Source: Phycisphaeraceae bacterium
GTDB lineage: Bacteria > Planctomycetota > Phycisphaerae > Phycisphaerales > UBA1924
Length of the DNA: 64,000 bases
Assembly: GCA_019636695.1 (NCBI GenBank)
Contig: JAHBXD010000004.1
Coordinates: 248,001-312,000 of the forward strand
Reading direction: 5' to 3'
In this document: positions 16,842-25,840 of the stretch, one piece after another
How the letters are laid out: each line of letters starts with the position of its first letter
Position numbering within the stretch: position 1 is the stretch's first letter
Notes under the pieces: generated by a model
What the model saw: only the letters and a program-made list of their open reading frames with translations
Told to the model about the DNA's origin: nothing
Databases searched by the model: none
Program-made: the position numbers and the translations under genes

Positions 16842-18280
16842 AACGGTCACTACGATGCCGCGTGGCCGATGATCCTGACAAGCCGATGGCGGATGAAGAA
16901 GGGTTTCTGCCCGCCGAGACACCCCCGGCCTGGGGTATGGAGACGCCGTCGGAGCGTGCGCAGCGGTTGCTGCGCAAGGCGCGGCAACTGCCGCCGACGG
17001 CGGGGGTGTATTTATTGAAGGACGGGGCGGGCGTGGTGCTGTATGTCGGCAAGGCCAAGTGCCTTCCTGATCGTGTATCGAGTTATTTCGTGCCGAGTGC
17101 GGACCTCGGGCCGAACAAGCAGCGGATGCTCGGGTTGGTGCACGATGTGGACGTGCTGGTCTGCCGGAGTGAGTGGGAGGCGCTTCTGGCGGAGAACCGG
17201 CTGATCAAGGACATCAAGCCGCGTTTCAATGTGCGGATGACGGATGGCAAGAGTTATCCGTATCTCGTGGTGACGCAGCGCGAGGATTACCCGCGGGTGC
17301 TGGTGACGCGCGAGCCGCAGGCCGAGGAGTTCAGGGGCGCGAAGGTGTTCGGGCCGTTTGTGGGGGCTTCTGCGCTGCGCCATGCCATGGATGTGTTGCA
17401 GCGGGTATTCAAGTTTCGGACGTGCTCGCTGGATATCGTGGAGGGCGACGAGAAGAACAGGTTTTTTCGACCGTGCCTGCTGCACCCGATCGGGCGATGC
17501 ACGGCGCCGTGCGCGGATCGGATTTCGCGCGATGAATATCGCGAGGATGTGGATCGGTTCGTGCGGTTTCTCACGTCGAAGCGGTCGGAGATGATCCGGG
17601 AGATCCGCAAGGAGATGGAGGCGGCGGCGGCGGAGCGGCGGTTTGAGCGTGCGGCGGTGCTGCGCGACCAGATGCGGGCGATCGAGCGTCTCGGGGAACG
17701 AGGGAGCACATCGGACAGGTGGCAACCTGAACAAGAGATTGCGCCGGTGGACCCGGCCCGCGCGCTGAAGAGCCTTCAGAAAGCGCTGGGGCTGCACGAG
17801 CCGATCCGGTGCATCGAGGGAATCGACATCGCCCACCTGCAAGGGGGCGAAACGGTGGGTAGCAAGGTGTGTTTTGTTGACGGGCGACCGTTTAAGGATG
17901 AGTATCGGCGATACCGCATCCGTACGGCGGGCAACGACGACTACACGGCGATTCGCGAGGTGGTCAGCCGGCGCTACCGCGAGGCGGGGGCGGGGCATGA
18001 GTTGTATCCCGAAGTGATTCTGATTGACGGGGGGCTGGGGCAATTGCACGCGGCGCTCGAGGCGTTTGAGACGCTGGGTGTGCAGCCGCCGATGGTCATC
18101 AGCCTGGCCAAGAAGGAAGAACTGATCTACGTGCAGAAGCGGAGTGAGCCGATCCGGCTTTCGCGCGAGCACCTGGGCTTGCGCCTCTGCCAGCAGATCA
18201 GGGATGAAGCCCATCGATTCGCGCAGCATTATCATCACGTGCTGCGTCGAAAGCGCACGCTCGGCGAACAAGAGCCGTGA
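16838..18280 (+). CDS. uvrC: Compact UvrC-family excinuclease without C-terminal HhH
   Basis: 480 residues, against about 600 for usual UvrC. The GIY-YIG nuclease is at about 56-130 (GVYLLKDGAGVVLYVGKAK, Arg 79, catalytic Glu 119 in LLAENRLIK). A Cys-rich patch (CLLHPIGRCTAPCADR) follows, then a UVR helix pair near 250-285 that binds UvrB. The RNase H-like nuclease has CIEGIDIAHLQGG, VILIDGGLGQL and IRDEAHRFAQHYH. Both active sites look complete. The linker between UVR and RNase H is short, and the tandem helix-hairpin-helix DNA-binding end is absent: the protein stops 15 residues after the DEAHRFA motif region. It overlaps the upstream PQQ-repeat gene by 4 bp. An internal ATG at MADEEGF is a possible alternative start. 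Confidence 0.88.
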   Translation: MKRSLRCRVADDPDKPMADEEGFLPAETPPAWGMETPSERAQRLLRKARQLPPTAGVYLLKDGAGVVLYVGKAKCLPDRVSSYFVPSADLGPNKQRMLGLVHDVDVLVCRSEWEALLAENRLIKDIKPRFNVRMTDGKSYPYLVVTQREDYPRVLVTREPQAEEFRGAKVFGPFVGASALRHAMDVLQRVFKFRTCSLDIVEGDEKNRFFRPCLLHPIGRCTAPCADRISRDEYREDVDRFVRFLTSKRSEMIREIRKEMEAAAAERRFERAAVLRDQMRAIERLGERGSTSDRWQPEQEIAPVDPARALKSLQKALGLHEPIRCIEGIDIAHLQGGETVGSKVCFVDGRPFKDEYRRYRIRTAGNDDYTAIREVVSRRYREAGAGHELYPEVILIDGGLGQLHAALEAFETLGVQPPMVISLAKKEELIYVQKRSEPIRLSREHLGLRLCQQIRDEAHRFAQHYHHVLRRKRTLGEQEP

Positions 18281-18304
18281 TCAGCGCTGGTCTTGGTGTT
18301 GTGA

Positions 18305-18844
18305 TCAGGGCTGTCCGCCGAGACCATCGATCGCACGATGGTGCGGCAGGTCAATTTTCTGGGGCGTAATGCGGCCGTTGACACTTGCGCCTGCGTCGAG
18401 GGGTTTATAGAGTTCGATGGAAATCTGGCTGATCGGCATCGGGAACCCGGGGAGTCGGTTGTCGTGGTCTCCGGGGGTGATCGTCGCCATGACCATGATC
18501 GGGCCGACATCGTCGGGCACGGCCTGCATCGGGGGGCGGTCGGTCATGTCCGCACCGGCCATCAATCGCTTGTGCACGGGGTGGTAATACCACCGCAGGG
18601 CGGCGGGCTTATCTTCGAACCAGGCGACGATGGTGAGTCTGCGGTCGTTCCATGTGCAGGTTTTCACTTCGAGACACCCGGGGCTGCCGCGGAGGCTTTC
18701 GACGAGAAACCGGCCGAGGTCATCTGCGGCGGGCGCGGCCTCCTGGGGCGGGGGGGTACGGTCGTTCCGGGCGATGGCGAATGTCGCCGCGACGATGATG
18801 CCCAGGCCTGCGGCGAGCATGGCGGCGGAGCGTCGGTGGTGCAT
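18305..18844 (-). CDS. Conserved exported protein of unknown function
   Basis: 179 residues. The N-terminal hydrophobic segment (MLAAGLGIIVAATFAIA) is a signal anchor or signal peptide. The body has RFLVESLRGSPGCLEVKT, IVAWFEDKPAALRWYYH and VGPIMVMATIT, a pattern I associate with an uncharacterised planctomycete family; no catalytic motif is evident. The ATG at 18842-18844 has AAGGAG 8 nt upstream, so longer in-frame extensions are rejected. It diverges from the serine hydrolase gene and ends 25 nt from the convergent uvrC stop. Confidence 0.75.
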   Translation of the reverse strand: MHHRRSAAMLAAGLGIIVAATFAIARNDRTPPPQEAAPAADDLGRFLVESLRGSPGCLEVKTCTWNDRRLTIVAWFEDKPAALRWYYHPVHKRLMAGADMTDRPPMQAVPDDVGPIMVMATITPGDHDNRLPGFPMPISQISIELYKPLDAGASVNGRITPQKIDLPHHRAIDGLGGQP

Positions 18845-18983
18845 GGTGTTCTCCTTGTGAAGAGTGTAGTTCGGAGTGTATCGAGGCAATTTTCGCCGTC
18901 GCAGAAGTTTGTCGCCTCGGCATCGACCCGGGCCGGTTGGTCGATATGCTGGTGGAAGTGCGAATGTCGATCGGGAGGTCATC

Positions 18984-20354
18984 ATGATTCGAGTGTTTTT
19001 GGCCACGGTGTTGTTGGCAGGGGGCTGGGCGTTTGCGCAAGGACCGGAGGAGACGGCATCGGAAACGCGCGCAGCGGATGCTTTTGACCCGCTGCGAATC
19101 TGGCTGTCTCGGGCGGCGGTCGAGGGTCGTACGGCCGGCGGTTCGATGGGTCTCTGGAACGAGCAAGGGCGAGTGTTTGCGCATGGCTTCGGGTATGCCG
19201 ACATCGAGCATTCGCGAGAGTTCGCGATCAACGAGTTATGTCACATCGCCTCCATGACCAAGCCGATCACGGCCACGGTGATCGTGATGCTCGCGGACAG
19301 GGGCACGCTTTCGCTCGATGAGCCGGTCAGTCGTTGGCTTACGGAGTTCAAAGAGGTTCGACTGGTCGGAGGAGAGCCTGTCGCCGCCCCGACGCTTCGC
19401 CAGTTGCTGAGTCATACCGGCGGGGCTCCGGGCAACATCGAGCGCGACCAGTTGTTCCGCGAAGGCGTCGTGCGTCGCGGCGAATCGCTGGAGGAGAATG
19501 TTCGCGCGCTGGCAGCGCGCGGGCTTTCGCATGCTCCGGGGTCACGATTTGCGTATTCGGGATACGGCTATGTGATCGCGGCCCGGGCGGCCGAGGCCGC
19601 CGCCGGCGTCGCGTGGGATACGTTGTGCCGCGAAGTGCTGTTTGATCCGCTGGGCATGCGCGACACGACGTATCGTCCGGACGAAGACGCCGTGCGTTCG
19701 TCGGCGAGGCCCTATCGTCGCAATCGTGCCGGTGCGTGGGAAGCGGCCCCGCGCATCAACCCGCCGCGTGAGGGGCAGTATCTCAACGCGGGTGGGGGGC
19801 TGTATTCCACGCTTGAGGATTTGGGGCGGTTTTATCAACTGCATCTGCACGGCGGGGAGTATCACGGTACACGGCTGGTCTCGGCCGAAGCGATCAGGGC
19901 GATGTATGTTCCTCAACCGAACTCGCCGCGATACGGGCTTGGGTTCCAGCTTGCGGGGCCGATCGTGGGGGGGAGGGCGAGCGTCGTTTATCACGGTGGC
20001 GCTACGGGAACGCTGGGGTGGGTGGATTTTGAGCATCAAACGGCGGGCGTGGTGTTGACGCAGGTTCCGGGCAGCCGTGCATTGCTCGCCGATGCGCGCG
20101 TTGAGGCCGCCAAAATGCTCGGGTATGCACCGACTCCTGTCGGCGAAGATCTGGATGAAGAGGCCGCGCCGAGGAGACGCGGACAGACCATGGCTGAAGC
20201 ATTCGCGGAGATGGACAAGGACGGCGACGGTCGTATTTCGCGGGAGGAATGGACGCGAGATCCACGAGGGTTCGACATTCTCGATGCCAATAAGGATGGG
20301 TATCTCACGCTCGAAGAAATCGAGGCGGTGTCGGGGCGGCTTGGTGGGTCTTGA
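18984..20354 (+). CDS. Exported beta-lactamase-family serine hydrolase with C-terminal EF-hand pair
   Basis: 456 residues with a signal peptide (MIRVFLATVLLAGGWAFA). The class C/esterase fold shows the nucleophile motif SMTK near residue 91 (HIASMTKPITA), an FAYSGYGY segment where YxN is usual (here Asn is replaced by Gly), and HGGATGTLGW near the end of the domain. The last 65 residues hold two EF-hands, DKDGDGRISREEW and DANKDGYLTLEEIEA, which should bind calcium. Substrate unknown: esterase, peptidase or beta-lactamase-like. The ATG at 18984 has GGGAGG 5 nt upstream. Confidence 0.87.
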   Translation: MIRVFLATVLLAGGWAFAQGPEETASETRAADAFDPLRIWLSRAAVEGRTAGGSMGLWNEQGRVFAHGFGYADIEHSREFAINELCHIASMTKPITATVIVMLADRGTLSLDEPVSRWLTEFKEVRLVGGEPVAAPTLRQLLSHTGGAPGNIERDQLFREGVVRRGESLEENVRALAARGLSHAPGSRFAYSGYGYVIAARAAEAAAGVAWDTLCREVLFDPLGMRDTTYRPDEDAVRSSARPYRRNRAGAWEAAPRINPPREGQYLNAGGGLYSTLEDLGRFYQLHLHGGEYHGTRLVSAEAIRAMYVPQPNSPRYGLGFQLAGPIVGGRASVVYHGGATGTLGWVDFEHQTAGVVLTQVPGSRALLADARVEAAKMLGYAPTPVGEDLDEEAAPRRRGQTMAEAFAEMDKDGDGRISREEWTRDPRGFDILDANKDGYLTLEEIEAVSGRLGGS

Positions 20355-20429
20355 ATCCCTTAAAGGGGAAGATCTCGATGTGCGCGCGGCGAGAGTTCCG
20401 TCTTGCGCCGGGGTTCGTAGGTGACATGA

Positions 20430-21101
20430 TCAGTCGAGCACGATCGAAGCGCCGGGCTTGAGCGCGTGAACGTGCACGCCTTGAGGTTTGAACGCGGCGG
20501 TATCCTGCTGAATGGGCGGGAAGGTGTTGTAATGCACGGGCAGAGCCTTGGGGGCGCCGATCAGTTCGGCAGCGCGAGAGGCCAGTTCAGGCCCCATGGT
20601 GAAGCGGTCACCGATGGGAATGCACGCCAAGGCAGGCCGGTAGATTTCGCCGAGCAGTTTCATGTCTGTGAACAGGCCGGTATCGCCGCAGTGGTAGACC
20701 GTCACGCCGCCGAGGTGCACGACCACGCCCATGGGCTGGCCCATGTATCGACCCTGGTAACTGGAGCTGTGAAACGCTTGGGTAAAGGCCACCCACCCCC
20801 ACGGAGCGTTGATTCTGCCCCCGGCGTTGCCGGGTTCGAGCCGGGTCAGGCCGTGTTCGCCGCAGAACTCGCAGATTTCCCACGAGGCGTAGACGGTGGC
20901 ATCGCATCGCCGGGCGATGTCGATGGTGTCGCCGAAATGGTCGCTGTGTCCGTGGGTAAGGGCGACGGCGTGGACATGGAGTTTGTCCTGCCCGAAGGGG
21001 GCGTTCGGGTTGCCGGTCAGGAAGGGATCGATGACCAGGCGTGTATCGCCGGAATCGAGCAGAACGGCCGAATGTCCGAGGAACGTCACGGTCAGGGGCA
21101 T
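20430..21101 (-). CDS. UPF0173-type metal-dependent hydrolase (metallo-beta-lactamase fold)
   Basis: 223 residues. Zinc motif THGHSDHFGD near residue 48, then FTQAFHSSSY, VYHCGDTGLF and the closing PVHYNTFPPIQQD, which identify the UPF0173/YtkL-like branch. The precise substrate is unknown. The ATG at 21099-21101 has GGAGG 7 nt upstream. Divergent from the glycosyltransferase gene, with 67 nt between start codons. Confidence 0.9.
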   Translation of the reverse strand: MPLTVTFLGHSAVLLDSGDTRLVIDPFLTGNPNAPFGQDKLHVHAVALTHGHSDHFGDTIDIARRCDATVYASWEICEFCGEHGLTRLEPGNAGGRINAPWGWVAFTQAFHSSSYQGRYMGQPMGVVVHLGGVTVYHCGDTGLFTDMKLLGEIYRPALACIPIGDRFTMGPELASRAAELIGAPKALPVHYNTFPPIQQDTAAFKPQGVHVHALKPGASIVLD

Positions 21102-21153
21102 GGCTGGACCTCCGCACTCTGAGCGCTTCTGACGGCACTCTAGGCCGCCGGTG

Positions 21154-21159
21154 TACACT
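21154..21159 (+). promoter_or_regulatory. -10 box (TACACT) close to a start codon
   Basis: TACACT ends 9 nt before the ATG at 21169, and no Shine-Dalgarno lies between them. The geometry suggests a leaderless or nearly leaderless mRNA. No good -35 is seen. Confidence 0.3.
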
Positions 21160-21168
21160 CGGCCCGCG

Positions 21169-22719
21169 ATGGATGACGCAACCAAGCGACCGGATGCTCA
21201 GGTGCGGCGGGCTGCCTGGGCGGTCGCGTTGATTTCGTTGCTGCTGCATCTGCCGGGGTTCTTCGAGCCGCTCTGGATCGACGACACGCTGCGCACGTTC
21301 TCGACGTTTGTTGCGCCCGAGCGCTGGTGGACATGGGTGCTTCGGGATGTGCACAACCCGCTGTACAACGTTTTCATGCGCGGGTGGATTCACGTTGCGG
21401 GTGATTCGCCGTTGGCGATTCGGCTGCCGACCGTGGTGTGCGCGCACTTGGCGGCGCTGGTTCTCGGTTTGTGGGCCGGACGGCGATTCGGTGCCTGGAC
21501 CGGGGTGCTGGCCGCGGCGTTTTTTCTGTTCAACCCAGCGCAGATTCTGCATGCGACCATGGCCAAGAACGGCCTGGTCACCGTGTGTTTCGGAGTGATG
21601 TGGGTTGTGCTGGCCGATCGATTGCGAGAAGGCGCGCGGAAAACGATGCCCGCCGCGTGCGCGGTCGGCGTGCTCGGGGTGTATACCGACTGGGCGTTCA
21701 TGTATGCGGTGGGTGCTGCATCGTGCATGGTGATCGCCGAGGGGGCAATCCACCGGCGCTGGGCGGTGCTGCGACGCCTGGGGGTGGTGCTGGGCGTTGT
21801 CGCGGCGGCGGCGTTGCCACTGGTGCTCTACAAAATCGAGCACATCGACCATTTATATCGTGAGTATCCGAGGCATTTCACCCTGACAGAACTGTGGCGC
21901 CTGCTCGGCAACTGGATGTTGTGGGGGAATGCGATGCTGCCGGCGCCGGCGCATCGGGTGCTTATCGCCTCGATCGGTATGGGGCTGGTTGTGCCGCTGC
22001 TGGCGGCGGCGGGGTGGCGGTTCGCTCGCACCGCTTCGGGGCGCCTTGCGCTGGGGGCGCTGTGGCTGCCGATCGTGGTGACATTGGCGATCTCGGCGGT
22101 GCTGGTCATGCGGGGGGATGCCTCGCAGACGATGATTTTTCAGGAACGGAATCTGCTGATCGTTCTGCCCTGGTTTGCGCTCGGGCTTGCGCGGGGAGTG
22201 ACAGCGCTGAAGCCGGCTTGGTTGAGTCTTGCGGCGGGGGGCGTGGTGCTCAGCGTGCTGGTGACGGCCGCCGTGCTGCAGTGGACGATCTATCGGCGCG
22301 AGGCGACGAGCTACTGGCCCCGTCCGGATTTTCGCGCGATGGTGCGGGCCGTTGTCGAGGACATTGAAAGCGACCCAGGCACGTCCGGACATGCCGCGGG
22401 CGACCCATCACGACCGATCCGTGCGGCGGTGGTGTGTCTGCCGCCTCGGGCGACGCTGCGATACTACCTCAGGGGTGTGGAGGGGATCGATGTGATCCCG
22501 GCGCAGAAGTGGAAGCTCTATCCGTATGACTTTCCGCGGTTTGCCGACGAGCGAGGCATCGGCCGGGTCTATCTCGTGCAATCGACGGCGCATGTTGATT
22601 GGATGGGCAACCCTGACCATCGTGAGCGAATGGACCGCCGCTGGGAGGTGCGACTGGTCAGGAAGGCGGGCGTGATGGAGCTTTGGCGGATGGATCGCCG
22701 CCCACGGCCGTTGCCGTGA
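21169..22719 (+). CDS. GT39/ArnT-like integral membrane glycosyltransferase
   Basis: 516 residues with about ten hydrophobic helices in the first 400. The first loop has FEPLWIDDTLRTF, the acidic motif expected after helix 1 of the dolichyl-phosphate-mannose/ArnT superfamily (GT-C fold), and VHNPLYNVFMRGW matches the following conserved region. The last 120 residues are soluble (RPIRAAVVCLPPRATLRYYL). It probably transfers a sugar from a polyprenyl-phosphate donor to a lipid or protein outside the membrane. I prefer ATG 21169 to the GTG at 21151. Confidence 0.8.
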   Translation: MDDATKRPDAQVRRAAWAVALISLLLHLPGFFEPLWIDDTLRTFSTFVAPERWWTWVLRDVHNPLYNVFMRGWIHVAGDSPLAIRLPTVVCAHLAALVLGLWAGRRFGAWTGVLAAAFFLFNPAQILHATMAKNGLVTVCFGVMWVVLADRLREGARKTMPAACAVGVLGVYTDWAFMYAVGAASCMVIAEGAIHRRWAVLRRLGVVLGVVAAAALPLVLYKIEHIDHLYREYPRHFTLTELWRLLGNWMLWGNAMLPAPAHRVLIASIGMGLVVPLLAAAGWRFARTASGRLALGALWLPIVVTLAISAVLVMRGDASQTMIFQERNLLIVLPWFALGLARGVTALKPAWLSLAAGGVVLSVLVTAAVLQWTIYRREATSYWPRPDFRAMVRAVVEDIESDPGTSGHAAGDPSRPIRAAVVCLPPRATLRYYLRGVEGIDVIPAQKWKLYPYDFPRFADERGIGRVYLVQSTAHVDWMGNPDHRERMDRRWEVRLVRKAGVMELWRMDRRPRPLP

Positions 22720-22789
22720 AGCGGTTGGGGAGTGCGGCCGCAGCACCCGTCCTCGGCACCCTGCCGATCATGCCCGGAGCGGCGCGCCC

Positions 22790-22795
22790 TATAGT
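22790..22795 (+). promoter_or_regulatory. -10 box (TATAGT) upstream of lpdA
   Basis: TATAGT (5 of 6 with consensus) lies 41 nt before the lpdA GTG, within otherwise very GC-rich DNA. No clear -35 hexamer is found. Confidence 0.35.
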
Positions 22796-22836
22796 GCGAT
22801 GCAGTTCACTTCGGCACTTGCAACAGGGGTTTTTCC

Positions 22837-24381
22837 GTGGCTGACAGGCACTTTGATCTCATCGTCATCGGCGGCGGCCCCGCCGGATACGTCGGCGCGA
22901 TCCGCGCGGCCCAACTCGGTATGAAGGTCGCCTGCGTCGAGCGGGCCAAACTCGGGGGCGTCTGCCTGAACTGGGGTTGCATTCCTTCCAAGGCACTCTT
23001 GAGCAATGCCGAGCTGATGGAAAAGCTCAACCAGAAGGATTTCTGGGGGCTGAAGATCAAGGGTGAGGTCGAGTTCGACTGGGACAAGGTCATCGGTCGC
23101 AGCCGCGATGTGGCGGCCAAACTGAACAAGGGCATCGAGTTTCTGTTCAAGAAGAACAAGATCGAGCACATTGTCGGGCATGCGAAGGTCGTCAGCGGCA
23201 AGAGCGGCGCCGGCCCTTGCAAGGTCGAAATTTCCGATTGCAAGGTTCAGGAAGAGATCACCCATGCACCGGCCACGCCTGCAGCCAAGCCGCGCGAGAC
23301 GATCACGGCCGATGCGGTGCTGATCGCTACGGGCAGTGTGGCGCGTGATCTTCCGTTCGCCAAGTTCGACGGGGACAAGATCTGGGGCGCCCGCGAGGCG
23401 ATGTTCAACAAGCAGAAGCCCGCCAGCCTCATCATCGTCGGGGCCGGGGCCATCGGGATGGAGTTCGGGTATTTCTATCACTCGTTCGGCACGAAAGTCA
23501 CGGTCATCGAGATGATGGATCGGATTCTGCCGGTGGAAGACGAGGACGTCTCGGCGGCGCTGGCGAAGATCTATACCAAACACGGCATGACGTTGAAAAC
23601 GGGCACAACGACCCTAGGCGTCGAGAAGACATCCAAGGGCGTGAAAGTCACGGTCGCTCCCTTCAAAGACGGCAAGGCCGACGAGAGTAAGAAAGAGGTT
23701 CTCGAAGCCGACAAGGTGCTGCTGGCCATCGGCGTCGGCGGGCGCACGGACGGCCTCTTTGATGACAAGCTCGGCCTGACGATGGAGAAGGGCCACATCA
23801 AGACCGACTACATTCCCGGGAAAACCGTCAACGAGCCTGTGGATTACAAGACCAGCATTCCGGGCGTTTACGCCGTCGGTGATGTCATCGGCCCACCGTG
23901 GCTGGCGCACGTCGCCAGCGAAGAGGCCATTTTGTGCGTTGAGCGCATTGCCTGGCGCAAAGACCCCAAGAAGCATCACGAACCGATCCCGATGGATTAT
24001 TCGGTCATCCCGGGGTGCACCTACTGCATTCCGCAGGTCGCCAGCGTCGGTTTCACCGAGCAGGCGCTCAAGGCCAAGGGGCTGAAGAAAGGCACCGACT
24101 ACGAGGTCGGCAAATATGCCTTCCAGGCCCACGGCAAGGCCATCGCCGCGGCCCACACCGACGGTTTCGTGAAGATCATCCGCGGTCTGCCGAGAGGAGA
24201 GATTCTCGGGGCGCACATCATCGGTGATCAGGCGACGGAGCTTATCGCTGAAATGACGCTGGCCCGCCGCCTCGAAGCCACGACCGAAGAGCTGATCTGC
24301 ACCGTGCACGCCCACCCCACAATGCATGAATCGATCCATGAAGCCGCCCTTGCGGCGGAGGGCAGGCTGATTCACGGCTGA
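22837..24381 (+). CDS. lpdA: Dihydrolipoyl dehydrogenase
   Basis: 514 residues, somewhat longer than the usual 460-480. FAD site VIGGGPAGYVGAIRAAQLG near residue 9, redox disulfide in GGVCLNWGCIPSKALL near 40-55, NAD site IVGAGAIGMEFGYFYHSFG, second FAD site GVYAVGDVIGPPWLAHVASEE, and the C-terminal catalytic dyad in HAHPTMHES. It reoxidises the lipoyl group of 2-oxoacid dehydrogenase complexes. The extra length is mainly a Lys/Pro-rich insert around residues 135-155 just before the LIATGS strand. No E1 or E2 genes are adjacent. GTG start with AGGGG upstream. Confidence 0.95.
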   Translation: MADRHFDLIVIGGGPAGYVGAIRAAQLGMKVACVERAKLGGVCLNWGCIPSKALLSNAELMEKLNQKDFWGLKIKGEVEFDWDKVIGRSRDVAAKLNKGIEFLFKKNKIEHIVGHAKVVSGKSGAGPCKVEISDCKVQEEITHAPATPAAKPRETITADAVLIATGSVARDLPFAKFDGDKIWGAREAMFNKQKPASLIIVGAGAIGMEFGYFYHSFGTKVTVIEMMDRILPVEDEDVSAALAKIYTKHGMTLKTGTTTLGVEKTSKGVKVTVAPFKDGKADESKKEVLEADKVLLAIGVGGRTDGLFDDKLGLTMEKGHIKTDYIPGKTVNEPVDYKTSIPGVYAVGDVIGPPWLAHVASEEAILCVERIAWRKDPKKHHEPIPMDYSVIPGCTYCIPQVASVGFTEQALKAKGLKKGTDYEVGKYAFQAHGKAIAAAHTDGFVKIIRGLPRGEILGAHIIGDQATELIAEMTLARRLEATTEELICTVHAHPTMHESIHEAALAAEGRLIHG

Positions 24382-24456
24382 CAATTTCTCTCGTCGATGA
24401 GGGTATGGAGGGGCATTTTCATGTAGGATATCGGTCGTATCCACAAGGAGATGCCC

Positions 24457-25359
24457 ATGCGCCGGATCATTCCGTTGGTGTCGATCGGATTCTGCGGCTT
24501 GCAAGCCGCGTCAATGGCAAGCCCTCCGTCGACGACGACGAGTTTCAGCGAGATGCCAGGTGCGGTCTTTGTGGACTTGGTAAGCCCTTCATCCTCCGCG
24601 CCGCTTGGCCCTTTCCTGATCGATGTCGGGGGCGTGGCAGTCACTGTGACCAGTTCGTACTCGATCGATGGGTCGAGTCCGTTCTACATGGGCTGGTTCG
24701 ATTTCTCGACGTGGTCCCTCCGTGTGCCGAATGACCCTGCAATCGATCCCGGGAGTTGGGATGGGTATTACCAGAGCATCAATCACGTGACCGCAGGGAA
24801 CGTGGTGCTCGACTTTGACCCGCCGATCCGCGGATTCGGCATGACCGTGATGCAGGAGTGGGCAAACGGCAACGGTTCAGAGGCCGACACGCTCTCGGCC
24901 TTCGATGCACCAGGCGGAACGGGAAACCTCATCGGTTCGATCACCACGAGGCCTCGTCCGGAGGTTCGATTCTGGTGTGAACTTGATTTTGTGGGTATCC
25001 TCTCCGGCGACGGTCCCGCGATTCACTCGGTCACCATCGCTGCCGGACCACCCGGCGAGATTGGGCGGCTCTATCTCGACGGCATTGCATTGTTGGGCGC
25101 CGGCGGCGCACCCCCATGCCCGGCCGATCTCTCGGGCTCCAGTGATCCCAATGACCCAGCCTACGGCCAGCCCGATGGCGCCGCCGACTCCGCGGACTTC
25201 TTTTACTATCTCGACCAATTCGCGGCAGGTAACCTTGCCGTCGCAGACCTTACCGGAAGCGCAGACCCCAACGATCCGACTTACGGGGTGCCGGACGGAA
25301 CCATCGACGCCACCGACTTTTTCTACTTCCTCGACATCTTCGTGGCGGGGTGTCCTTGA
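24457..25359 (+). CDS. Exported protein of unknown fold with C-terminal GC-type dockerin
   Basis: 300 residues with a signal peptide. Residues about 25-215 are beta-rich (VTVTSSYSIDGSSPFYMGW, GFGMTVMQEW) and match no family I recognise. Residues 221-300 are the two-unit GC-type dockerin, starting CPADLSGSSDPND and ending DIFVAGCP. The first unit has QPDGAADSAD and the second VPDGTIDATD as calcium loops. AAGGAG at 24445-24450 directly abuts the ATG at 24451, so the next ATG at 24457 (6 nt spacing) is the better start. First of four tagged genes in a row on this strand. Confidence 0.82.
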   Translation: MRRIIPLVSIGFCGLQAASMASPPSTTTSFSEMPGAVFVDLVSPSSSAPLGPFLIDVGGVAVTVTSSYSIDGSSPFYMGWFDFSTWSLRVPNDPAIDPGSWDGYYQSINHVTAGNVVLDFDPPIRGFGMTVMQEWANGNGSEADTLSAFDAPGGTGNLIGSITTRPRPEVRFWCELDFVGILSGDGPAIHSVTIAAGPPGEIGRLYLDGIALLGAGGAPPCPADLSGSSDPNDPAYGQPDGAADSADFFYYLDQFAAGNLAVADLTGSADPNDPTYGVPDGTIDATDFFYFLDIFVAGCP

Positions 25360-25360
25360 A

Positions 25361-25576
25361 CTAACCTTGCAACTCCCTTTTCGCCCGACTGATGCGCGCC
25401 TTCACTGATGCGCTCTCCGTTTCTTCAGCACGGGCGATGAAGCGGTCGATCGTTTCGCGGCGGGTGGGTGTAAGCGGGGCCAAGCAAACGAGCATGCCGT
25501 GCGCCCACGTTTGCACGAACCCGTTGTCGTCCTGCGTGAGATCAAAGCAGTGGTCTACGAAGCGAGCGCGCCACAA
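25361..25576 (-). CDS. Possible small protein, unrecognised
   Basis: 71 codons from a TTG. The sequence (LTQDDNGFVQTWAHGMLV, RRETIDRFIARAEETES) reads like a folded protein with a helical end, and its third-position GC matches neighbours. The frame stays open another 26 codons upstream without an ATG or GTG and there is no Shine-Dalgarno, so it could be the 3' remnant of a decayed gene. It lies in the gap between two dockerin-tagged genes on the other strand, and its stop is 1 nt from the neighbouring stop. Confidence 0.35.
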   Translation of the reverse strand: MWRARFVDHCFDLTQDDNGFVQTWAHGMLVCLAPLTPTRRETIDRFIARAEETESASVKARISRAKRELQG

Positions 25577-25840
25577 TGGGCGGTGGAGGGAGGATGATCC
25601 ACCGCGATGGCTTCGAGCGCTGCGGTTGAGCGACCATCGAAAGCGTTGAGCCGCTCAGACAGAACTTTGAGAATCGCACTTTGCGACCTTGGCGGGCCTT
25701 TCTGCCCCGGCAAACTTTTCAGATACGAGCCTTTCCGCGGAACCGGGGGCGAGTTCAAGCGTCGGACACTGATGCGGCCTCCGGCACGCACCGGAGCATG
25801 GTCAGGCCATGCGTGCAGGACGCCGCATGAGGGCAACTCG

